A stretch of 64,000 nucleotides of DNA from contig CM076943.1 of assembly GCA_039566865.1 (NCBI GenBank), positions 12,138,001 through 12,202,000 of the forward strand, in the 5' to 3' direction. Origin of the DNA: Aurelia coerulea (taxonomy: Eukaryota; Cnidaria; Scyphozoa; Semaeostomeae; Ulmaridae). The notes below the pieces were generated by a model. It was not told the DNA's origin and did not search any database. It was given only the letters and a program-made list of their open reading frames with translations. Shown here piece by piece: positions 37,501 through 49,500 of this stretch (its first letter is position 1; each line of letters starts with the position of its first letter). Both the position numbers and the translations under genes were made by a program.

Positions 37501-40500
37501 GATGGGCATGCGATAATGATTAGTCTTTCCTTATGGCAAGAGCGTAATCTAATGAGTGCCGGGGATTAAATTGCCGTATGCCTTGCCTTTTTCTCATGGC
37601 TTTTCAAGTAAGCATGAGATCAAGAACGTCCCGTGCTTTCGGGATATTCCGTCGTCAAATGTAAACAACAGGTCCTTAGTCTGGAAGACTTTTCAGAAAT
37701 TTGATGATGCACCAAAATTCCAAAATTCTACTGGGTGAAGCAGAAAGAAGTTTCCACTTTCGACAGGCCAGGATAAGTCACACACACACGACAATTTCAA
37801 ATATTTGTAATTCAATCTTTTGTCAGTATCTTATATTATTCTCGAGGTCATTTTTCGTCAAATATTGGGATGCTTATTTATCGATATAGTTATGTATGCA
37901 TGTATGTATTTATGTATGTAATTTTGATACTAAAATTTCGACGAATGGAGAAAAATGGAAAAATTGAGGTGAGACCGAGATGTATGTATGTATGTATACA
38001 TTTGCCCCTAAAATAATTAAATATTTACAATGTTTTGAAAGCTAAAAATAGATAAGTTATAATCTTAAAGACAAATGACGGATACATGGCGCCTAGTTTA
38101 TAAATAGAACAAAAGATGGCTGAGTGCTTTCATTTGTCCAATTGATTTGCTAATCTCTCGAGATCATCAAATACAATGGAATACAATAGGCTATATTTAG
38201 ATTTCCCAGGCCCCTGATTTAAATCGCCTTATATCTCCGTCATTTGTCTTTAATACAAGTTAAATAAATCCATATGAAAACACCCCTAGTTGTAGTGGCA
38301 GGGATAGCCTTGAAAGGTCGAATTGACCTTATTTCCATAATGATCCCCTCAGAGGTGGTTTCTTAAACGGAAAATGTAAAATTTTCAGATAGACAGGAAG
38401 AACAGTATATACAGTATAAATAACAATATGTACTTTAAAGTGCTTTTTGATGAAATACGATTTGGTAGGGCAGAGTCACGAGTTTAAAGGGGCAGTCAGA
38501 CGCGAAATGCGGGTATCAGATTCTGCGTGTAGCAATCCAATTCGTATAGGCCTAAATACCAAAACATGTCTACTGTACCTCTTTGTTTGCTGTAATTCTA
38601 ATGAAATTAATTGAGCAATGAATCCAGTAGAATGTGAGAAGGTTCTATTCACCTTTCGGTTTCACCTAACATCATAAATCTAACTCAAAAACCAGATTCT
38701 TTGGCGAATTTCTTGCCCACTTCGACTTGTAGATTATCTCTTCGCAGCTTCAAAGTTGCTTCTGCAAAATCGCTGTTTACGACTTTCAGGAATTTGTGAT
38801 AAACAAAATAACTTTGCAAATACATGAAATCGACATAGACGAACAATATCTGTCAATTAAATCCTTGAGATTGTCAAGAACAATGTCGATGGAGATGGAT
38901 TGAAATGTGCGATAATCCAATTCAAAATCTCCATTGACGAGTCGATGCTAGGCCTAAGCACTTTTCATGCAAATACAATGGAAATGTCCCGCGCAACATC
39001 ACGTCTGACTGCCCCTTTAAGAGAGCGTGGTGTCAGTAGCACATAAAGTTACGATTTCTTAAAATCCTTTTACTTGCAAACTGCCCAAAGAGATCGAAAA
39101 ACAGCGATCAAATTTTCTAAAGACTGGTCTTGGCAGAAGAAAGGGAGTGTTCCTCGAAATGACTAGGGAGTTTGGAAATAGATTATGTTACACGAGCGGT
39201 CGTTTGATGGTTGTACAAGTTTAGTATCACGTTTATCGATGCAAAGACTTTCACTTTTTAATCATTTCTTTGAAATGATACTTGCCAGCTACTGTAGTTG
39301 TGGGGAATTAAAAAAATTTCCAACATGCTTTTCTATTTAGGAATTTTGATGCGAAGACCTACTACCTAATTCCCTGCATGTACAAACAACAGTAGCTAGC
39401 AAGTATCATTTCAAAGAAATTTTTAAAAACTGAAAGTCTTTGTATGGCTAAAAGTGATACTTAAGTTGTGCAATCATCAAACAACAACTCGTGCGACATA
39501 ATCTATTTCAAAATTCCCAATCATTTCGAGGAGCACTCCCTTTCTTGTGCCATGTTCAGGCTTTAGACATTTTTTTCGCTGTTTTCGATCTTTTTGGCAC
39601 TTTGCGAGCAATGAAATTTCACGAAATCGTAAATATATCGACAAATAGGCATCGGTAAAATCGACAAAAATAACCAAGAATAGGATAGGATACAACATAG
39701 GTTCCAAATCTTTGAAAAGGCTGGTGTAAAATTCAGTAACCTATTTCTTTGAAGTGAATGACTTCAAAGAAAGTTTAGCTATTTATCTATAATTCTACCG
39801 TTGGACATTTCTGAAATCTTCAACATTTTCAGAGTTAGCGTGCTTTTCTCCTTTTTGAAGAATTTGAGAAAAATTTTCAAAAAAAACTTAAAACTATCGT
39901 AATTTCTAAACTGTTTGACGCAACATGAAATAATTTTGAAGAAAACCATAGTTTATGAATGCCTACAATATGGCCTCAAGCAAAAGTCTGTCACTCATCT
40001 GGTTTATGATTTAGAAATTTGATGACGTCACATCTTCAAATGAGTTGAAATGTAAGATACGCTGCAATCTTGAAAAATATTCAAAATTTTTGAAAAGGCC
40101 AACGGTAGAATTATAGATAAGTATCTAAAGTTTCTTTCAAGCCATTCAATCGGAAAAAATAGGTCATTGAATTTTACACCCACCTTTTTACGCTGAGTTA
40201 AAGATTTGGAACCTATGCTATCCTGGCCTGTTAGGATTGGGAACTTTTTTCTTGCTCACCCGGCACTACTACCGGTGGGGAGGTGCGCCAAAAAAGTTCC
40301 CACTTTCGACATGATACATATGACACAAGGCCGATTTCAAAAATTCTTCATGTGATCTTTTCCAAATCCCAAATTACATTCGGCAAATTTTTCTCTCGAT
40401 TTTTCGGTGGGCTGTTAAGGGTTGTCTCTGGAGTTAAAAGCAATTCCTAAAAACGTGTTGGTTTACAAGTTGCCTCATTTGATTGAGAAAGCATAGGTGG

Positions 40501-43500
40501 AAAAGTGCATGAAGCCATTAAGCAGCTTCGCAGAAAGCTTTTTTTCTATTTATGATAAATTAAAACTAATTAACCTAAATACATTACTACTGTACCACTC
40601 TTGGTGTAAGAAGACACAAGGTCATCAGGCCTACACAAAGAATGGTACTTACAATTTGCAAATACAACTTCAAGACATAAAAAATACAGCAATACAAGGG
40701 ACAAAACAAAACAAAAAAGCAACACACAAATAGTCGAAAGAAAAGAAGGCGACTGGCAGTTCCACACCAAACCATGCAATGAGTCTAACCCCTTTATGTC
40801 GTAGAATTCCATCATTTTTATACCATCACATAGCAACTGGAAGGTACAGTGACAAGGGGAATCAATTTTTCCATAGTGCAGAAAGCTTGTTTGTCTGGAA
40901 GGAAGAAAAGGGGAGGAAAGAGAGAAAACGGAATAGAAGGAAGGGAAACAAGGAAACGATGAAGGGAGGAAAGACGAAATGAAAGGAAAAAGGAAAGATA
41001 GGAACAGGAGAGGAGGAAAAACGTAGGGTGGAAAGAAGAGGAATGAAAGTGAATACAAAGGTTGAATATATAAGAGAAGAGGAAGGAATAAAGGAGGGAA
41101 AGAACAAAGATAAGGGAGAGCAACTTTTGGATTATGCTTTTCATTTACAGTTGTGTGAGTCAAGGAATCTGCTAAGAGTAATTCCAGTTTCTAGTGGATT
41201 TTTACCTACATTGAACACAGAAAAAGACAAATTTAATCTACTATAACTCCTAAATGCTTATGTTCATCTACTTTCGTTACTGGTGTGTTGTTAAAAAGAA
41301 TGTCTGGATGATCAGCTTAATCTCCTTCCTTGAAAATATGAGTTCCACAGCTTGTTTTCGTGGATCAGGATTAAACGACATCCTCCAGTCATGAGCCCAC
41401 TGACTTATCAACTCCAAGTCATGGTTCATGTCATTGGCGGCTGAATTAGAATCTTGGACGACCGTAAATAATGATGTATCATCAGCGAAGAGCTTAACAT
41501 TGCACTTCAAGTCTTATGTTAGGTCATTTATATACTCGAGGAAGAATAACGGCCCTAGAATAGAGCCCTGGGGTACTCCTGCCGAAATACCTCCCAAGAA
41601 GAACTGTGCCCATTCAAAACAGTTTGCTGCTTTCTATCCTTGAGAAAACTTTTGATAAGAGAGAGAAAATTTCCTGAGACGCCACATCGTGTTAATTTAA
41701 AGATAAGACCATCATGCCAAACCCTGTCAAATGCTTTGGAAATATCAAGGTACACAGAACGAACATCAAGAGGAGGATTGCAATCAAATGCTTTAAAGAT
41801 TGTATGCGTTATGGAGATTAACTGGTTGACTGTTGAGTCACCCGGACGAAAACCTGGTTGATTTGGGTTGAATATAGAGAATCGTAAATGAGTTTTTCAA
41901 GTATTTCCCCAAACATTGGAAGAAGTGAAATAGGACGGTAGTTCCCTTCAAATTTTTCTCGTTCTTTTTGTGAACAGGCACAACGTTTGCATGCTTCCAT
42001 ATTTGGGGAAATAGACCACACCTGAGGCAATTGTGAATATTATCTTTAATAGAGCAACTAATGCAGTATCACTTAGTTTTATCATTCTAACAGATATTTC
42101 ATCCCATCCTTGTGCTTTATCAGGATTAAGTGATCGTATGATTTGTAGTATCTTTTCGTCAGAGATAACAAAGCTATCTATAAGAGTAGGAGTTAAGGGG
42201 GTATGTTCTGGAATTACACTCCCTGTGTCAATAGTCGTACATTGAAGTATGAAAGAATCATTGAATAACTGTGCCTTTTTAGTAAAATCAGTCACAAATA
42301 GCCCATTGTTGTCGAGCTTAGACCTCCAATCTTCTATCAGTGGTATCAAAACGTGTTGGGTTCCATATGCTCGTCTATAGGCCGCAATGAACATAGAAAG
42401 TGTGTTGTCTAAATGTTGAATCAGTTGCTGTTTTAAGACTTTTTCGTAGTAAACCTTATTAAACCTATCATCAAATGTTCTTTTTCATGTCTTTATCAGT
42501 GATCCAAATATATTTAAAGATGATAAAACAACGTTAGCTTTCATTACTTAAAAGGTACAAAATACGCATATAGAAAACCCTATTTCGAGCTGTGTATTTA
42601 CGCAACATCGTTCTCGACTAAAAGTCATTTTATTGAGATCTTTCAGTATCCTTCAAGTCTACAACGATAGCGTGCGTTTTTTTCTGACATTTATGACGAA
42701 ATTAGCATCTTAGTATGCATGTTTCTGGAAATCATGAGTGCTTTTCCAGTATGCTTCAAAATCGAGGGGCGTATCACTCTCTAAAAATCTCCTACATCCT
42801 TTTCTTTTCAAGGAAACTCCGTAAAAATCCCTGAAAACCCTATTGTTTTAAGTAAATCTCGTTCGCTTTTTTGGAAGAGTGATACACCCCTCGCGGAAAA
42901 TAATTTGATCTTTGATATACTTGCCAAAAGGAAATAGATTTGAAGATCGGCCGCGTAATCAAATTGTGATCATTTTTCAAACAGGATTACTCTTTTTGGC
43001 ACACCCGGTAGAAAAATTACGAACGAGCATTGTTTTGCGTATGAGATCATAAGCGAGATTGTAGAAAGCTGCGCAATGTAGTGAGGTCTGCATAGACTGA
43101 TGATATTCGTCTAAGTTTTGCTCCATTGAATTGAATTATTTTTTACTGTTATAGTCATTCCGCTAAAACTTAGACTCATAATCATCCATACATTGTTTTG
43201 AGACTAATTTTTGAATTCTGCTCAACTTTTTGAGCCGCCAATCAAATTGCGTCTTTTCGGTTTTTCGCGGATTTGCGCGACATGATTGGTTAAAAATTGT
43301 TGTAACGACATTTTTACGTTATGATCACAAAAAATTGACCATCAAATTTGTTGTGGTCCGGAGTCTCCAAGGCTTCGCGCGAAGATTTGAAAATGGCCGA
43401 CCAAGTCGCCGAAGCTGCGGAGGAAGGATTTCGTCGAAGCACGTCGTTTTAGAGGCATGCTGTAGCTGAAATTGATACAAAACGAAGGCTTTAGGATGGA

Positions 43501-46500
43501 CTTGCTCTCTGGCAAACCATGTTGTGCTTTGCTTTGCTGTCGGAGGTTCGTTTTGAAACTGTTATGTTCGTCGTTATACTGCATTGTAATCGAGAGCCTT
43601 CGACAGAAGTCAGGAGGTGATCTGAAGCAAATCTTGTCACTTCGTCACTGTTTTCAAAGTGTTCTCCTCTCGAAAGTCTTATGTTGGAGCAATTTCTGCA
43701 GGATCAGCTATTGACAAGGCTAACGGTGTGTGTTTCTTCTGGTGTTCCCACTGGTGGTATGTTGTGCAATTTAATTTAATACAGTAGTCAAAAGTTCGCT
43801 ACAGTAAGAAACCATTTTAAACTCCATTTTGCATCCAATTGTCCATGTTGCCTTTGAGATACTTCAATGATTCTTTTTGCATTTATGTTATGTGACAGTT
43901 GCTACGAATTGTTTTCAACAAACTACTTCCATGGTTGGTACCAAGTTTCTTAAATTTTGGGAGAAGTTTGTTTACCAACAGCTTCTTTGACTTTCTGGAT
44001 GTCTTTGATGCGAAAATTTAGGACTCTTTTAGATCCGTCTTTCTAAAATGCTACTCTAACCAAATCATTTTTCTTAAAACAGATTTTTGCAATGAAAAAA
44101 ATATGTTTACATCAAAACATAAGAGTTGGTATGCCAGGAAATAATTGAAATTATCAAGGATAATTTGGAAAAAATTTTTAAATCATATTTGAAAGCCACA
44201 AGAAAGGATCTTCAGTATCATGTGCAGTAATTATCATATTGAGTTTTTACCCCCCAACTCAAACTTCAGTTGGTTATACAGGTACAGGCATTTTTAAACA
44301 AACCACATAAACAGTAAGAAACTCAAAACTTTCAGATCACTGATCATCGCAAAATCATTTGCATATTTTTACTACATTTTCACTTGTTGCCTGCTGCATC
44401 ATATTAACCAAAAAGGTACTTGAGTGAATTCTGAAAATTAGAAAAGGCTTCAAAACTTGTTTTGAAATTATTACTTGGGAACAGGTAACACGAAGATCAT
44501 TGTGAAACTTTGAGAAACTTGTAAGAAACTCTTGGATACTCAAAATCTGATAATTTTTAAAAAACTTTCAGTACTTCTGACAGTTTCTTATGAAAAACCT
44601 GTGCTGCATGTGTGTGTCATATTTAATATATATTTAACTAAGTAGCCCTTCAGCACAAGTGCTGGCTTTCATGGGGCCCTCCCATAAAATGAATTACAAA
44701 TTAAATTACAAAACTAAATTGCCAAATCATTACATTAAAAACTATATTGCCACATCGTACTTCACAACCTAAACTCCTATTTACAATATTGTTAAAAATT
44801 TACAGTAAAGAAAAAGAGTTAACCCTAAATCATCTGAGGGAGGATGCCTAAATCAAGCTTAGGTAGGATGCCAGGCCCCTAGGAAGCGGGGGGCCATGGG
44901 GGCTCAAGCCTTCCCAATACTTTTGAAAAAATGATGGTGCTACGTCGCAAACATTAATTAGATGTATTGTTCTCTATTGTGTTAAGAACAATTGTCCCCC
45001 AATCCAAAGCTGCTTCCTACAGCTGCTCAGCTGAAAGGCCATTCCACAACTTTGCTCCTCTGAAAGTGAAACATTTTTGTCCATTTGCTGTCTTCTAGAT
45101 AGGTAGCCTTAAGTCTATTTTGGTAGTGCAGACTGAGGCTACGGGAGGAGCATTCTGAATTTTTTGTGAGAAGGTTACACAAGTATTGTGAGCCAACCCA
45201 TTTAGGGATTTGAAGACCATTGTTCTAGACTCATTTTGAATGAGTCCCTGAATGGTCATCCAACCCAGCCCTTCAATAAGTGGTCCGTCTGGGGCGTTGT
45301 AGATGCTGTTTGTTACAATTCTTGCAGCAGGTTTGTGAAGCTTTTGAAACTGAATTCAGTTCAGATGAGCCTGCGCAGCACCAGACAGTATCCAAAGAGG
45401 AGCACCACAATACCAATGTGCGGTAGAGAGATTCAAAGATTCTCTTGGTAGGAATGATTTGGCACACTTCAAAACTAATACTGCCCTAGAAACCTGCACA
45501 GAGAGCGTCTTCCCTGTCCTTGAAAAATATTTCATACAATAAAGTAGGACTATCACAAGATGTAGCTTTTGATTATTCATGCCACAAATAATTTTCATCA
45601 CTTCTCTCCTGAAGAATGGACAGAAGCATAATAGTATCATGGCATACTTTTTTTAGCAAATTTTTTGGTCCCTGCCACGAATAAACTTTGAAGATCAATA
45701 ACATAAATTGACAGTAATTTTGTATGATTTTTTTGGAGATTCTCTATTAATGGCTCTCTTGAATAACATGGCCTTAAATTGAATTTTAGGAGTTGAAATT
45801 GTACAAATATATATGTAAACATATATATTTAGAATCAAAACAAAGCAAGGGACATTTTACAGTATTTTGACATCATCAACTTGTTATGACGGTATTGCCA
45901 GGCTTCAAATATTTTGAATTAGTATCTTAAGATCTCTGCCATGTTTCAAAGAGTAAAAACACAAATTGGGGAGAAATAGGATTCAACTTCAGACTTGCAT
46001 CATGATTTCTGTTGTTATGTCACCCCCACCTCCTCCCATTTGGGACAATTTTTGAATCTTGAAAAGAAAACTGCCTTTGCATATTTACTGTGTGTTTATG
46101 CTCAAAATACCATGTAGCCAGAATTTTCTCCCCATGGGGATTATTTTTTGCAGCATGGCAATACTTATCAAATATCACTTTGCAGAATGCGGAAGACAAC
46201 AGGAAAAAAAACAGTTTTCAGGCTCTTAGTATTTCATACAGTACCTTATAAGCAATATTATCAAGTTAAATGAAAGATAGATGTCCAGTGAAGGTTGGTT
46301 CACATAAAATGCGTTCATTAGCAATGAGTATCAACATAATTTTGCAGACAACAAGATGGAATATATCTAAAAACCCAGAACTGGTACCAGTAGAGCATTC
46401 ACAACTACACAAAGGGGGGATTAAAAATTAAATTTGATGATAACAAAACAATGAAATATTGCAAATTTCTGAAAATTAAATAATCCCCCAAGAGCATTTG

Positions 46501-49500
46501 TGGATCATACTTTGCAGAAAAAACCCATTTTTAATAGGTGTTAGTATCAGAGTTCAGAGGTAATTTTGTTTGCCAAAAAATGGTAGGTCATGATAACAGA
46601 TGTAGCTGGAGAAAATTTGAAGATATGTGGAGATTATTACAAATTTATTCACATTTTTGCCTTACCCCTTTTACCCCAAGCTGCCCCATTTTACTCATAT
46701 CTATTATCAACTATTAACTATTTACATATTTGATGATGTCCACTACAGTGCATATGATTTGTTCTATTTACAGATTACCTCCACTTGGCTCCATTAAATT
46801 TTTTTTATAAAAAGCATCTTCTCTGTATTCTTTCTTTTTGCATCTGCATTACTGTACTTCAGAGATCCTATAGTCTTCCACCTCCTTCACTTCAGGTATA
46901 TACTGTAATTGTAATACACCTGTTGGCAAATCAAAAATTATGTGATAGGATGTGTTTCTTTCATAAGAAGCTGCTAACTAAAGTCGACCCTCAAACGTTA
47001 ATTTCACGGCCTGCATGAAAGCAAAATTTCACTATTTCACAACATTGGCAACAGTCATCCTGTCACTGCAGCTGGAACTTTTGAAGTACAAGTAGCACAC
47101 TTTCTGGCAAGAAGTGCCCCTGAAAACACTCTGTAAACCCAAACACACTTTTAAAAAAAGTCCAAAAATCAACTCCCCCCTCAAGGTCGCCCCTGGTTCA
47201 CACACAGTTTCAAGTCAGTCAAAGTGGTGTGGTGCCTTCTTATTTTCTTTGAGTGAATTTAGGCCTAACAGACTGTTAGCAGCTCCATTCGCAGTCATAG
47301 ACGAGTCACGAAGGAAAAACGTATTGAATGAGATCCTAAAGGATCCCATGACACTTACCTGACAATTAATTAACGATGGTAACCAAAGACCAAAGCAACA
47401 GTTGAGTGTCTTGGGTAGTGCAAAGCTTGCTGTGTTGTGTGATCGTTCTGATATTCTCACTTGAAAAGCCAAAGCCAAAAAGGCGCTGTTTAGTATATTA
47501 ACTACTTTAGTCCCGGTCTCCACTCCATTTATTGAATTGAATTAAAGTTGAAGTCGATTCTCGAGTCACTCTGGCAATGAATGAAAGTACAACAAATGTA
47601 GTAAGTGCACTGCTTCATATCCATTGTCGTATTCCGGTAGTCCGGCTTTTCACTTATGCCATTCTAGATTCCACCTTTTCGCGTGGAGCAGCTGGCTTGC
47701 AGGAATTAGTCTCAAAATAATGTATGTTTGATTATGAGTCCTTCGTTGAAGCGGAATGGGTAGTGTGGGGGGAGGGGGTAATGGAGCGAAAACAAGGACG
47801 AAATATCATAAGTCTAGTAGCAGGTGGCTAATGATGAAGTGATATGCGGTGGCTATGGTATCGTCTACTTGTTTATCGTTGGTTGTGGATGGATGTGGCT
47901 TGCTTTTAATGGATCTGTAGTCGAGAAAATTGACTTGCTTTGGACAAACAAGCTCACAGTTGATGTGCATATTCCAGCTTCTTATCACTCGCTCAGGCAA
48001 CTCTAATCAGGTATACTGTAAACAATTTTTTAGGCCTGAAACGAGAAATTTTTCAAGTTCATCATGGCTTTATGCAAGTGTTCTGTGAACATGTTATGCG
48101 CAGTAAGATAATAAATTCGTCGGGTGCATAGTTTGACAAGAGGCTTTATGACGAGAAGCTTCCTATTTCAATTTTTGTTGATAAAATCACATCATTTCAC
48201 CCATTTCATTCAAATATCGGTCGTAAATTTATGAAAGTTTTCTCATTATATAATATCATATTACATATTACATCAGGTCTATTTTTAGATTTTCTTTCTA
48301 ACATGCCACATTCTTTGCGAGTACTCCGTCATTTGATAAGACCTCCACATAGATCATATTATTCCACGTTTTTCAAGGCCGTACATAGCGTGGGGGGGTA
48401 AGGGGGCAGTTGCCCCCCCCCAGAAATTTTCAAAGTTAAGTTATTTTTTATTGTAAAATATATATCACGTTCGACTTCTAAAAGTCATGGAGATATTAAA
48501 ACTTGCAAACAACCCATATGCCGCATAGTATAATTTAATTAGATAAAACGCAATTATACCAGTAAAAACTGTCACCATTAAAAATCGTTTTCGGAAGTTT
48601 TGCTCTGCAAAATTTATAGGGTCTGTTTCATCCAGCATGCCTTGCACGTGCTGTCTCTTGGTTGTCCTTTGTTGTCGCCATTTTCATGAGCCATGGAAAT
48701 GGCGACAACAAAGGCCAACCAAGAGACGGCACATTAAAGGCATGCTGGATGAAACAGACCCTTTAAGCTTCATGCACCTGAATTCTGACTTTTGATAATT
48801 AGATCGATGACTGAGGTGCAGAGGTTTAGTTATATTTATGAGTTGCCTTCGCTATTTCATACCCCTAAATAATATAGCAACTGTTGCGTTGCCTGAAGAT
48901 TCGCTAAAGATCATTTGCAGTGGCTCTTTAGCGGAGATTCTTGGTGTCCTTGGTGAATCAAGGGTTTTGAAGCTCTGTGAATCCACCATCTGACATCGAA
49001 AACCTAGTACGTGTCTAACAGCAGTTTAAAAACATTAGTGCTATGAATACCAACGCTAGTAAGTCCTTATTGGAAAATTTTCTCGAGCAAAGTATCTGAT
49101 CTACTTTGATTGCTTGAACAATGCCGTAGATGACAATTTCTAAAATAATGTAAAATACATTAAGTTTATGAGTTTTTCTAGTAAATGTGAAGGAAGATTT
49201 GACATTGTTGAAGTTGAAAATCAAAGGTCTCTATAAAGCTACTATTTTGATGAATATTTACTGCAAGATAAAGACAAATGAGAAGTCAAAAAGTATTTGC
49301 AATGATCTACGGTAACTTGTTTTGGGTTGAATTATCCAATGTTTCATTGCATCCCAAGAATTACTGTCCAGAGCAAATATTTTCATTTCAAGTGAAAATA
49401 TGCCCATCTGCTCCATACTGTCCGTGAAGTTGGAGGCCCTTTTTATGGGGCCCCTTGTAAAAGTAACCACCATCGGCTACGCCACTGCATTTACAGAGCT

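Larger units (their letters stand above)
37729..40262. mobile_element. Large TIR element with several insertions
   Basis: Left ctactgggtgaagcagaaag-aagtttcc and right gggaacttttttcttgctcacccgg are imperfect inverse repeats. It encloses 38488-39016, 39089-39592 and 39690-40222. No coding capacity recognised. Confidence 0.45.
43093..47816. mobile_element. 4.7-kb TIR element, non-autonomous or decayed
   Basis: Left tagactgatgatattcgtct...tgctccatt and, farther in, 'attccgct..acttagactcataatcat' return inverted at 47815-47700 ('aatggagcgaaaac', 'gattatgagtcc', 'agcggaatg', 'aattagtctcaaaataatgtatg'). TA abuts both ends. The interior holds a 'taagaaact' foldback (about 43800-44600) and an RT relic (45040-45510), but no transposase I can recognise. 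Confidence 0.6.

Noticed and set aside
40570..41163. 197-codon open frame on the - strand
   Set aside because: It is the inverse copy of the same polypurine/polypyrimidine repeat, not a gene.
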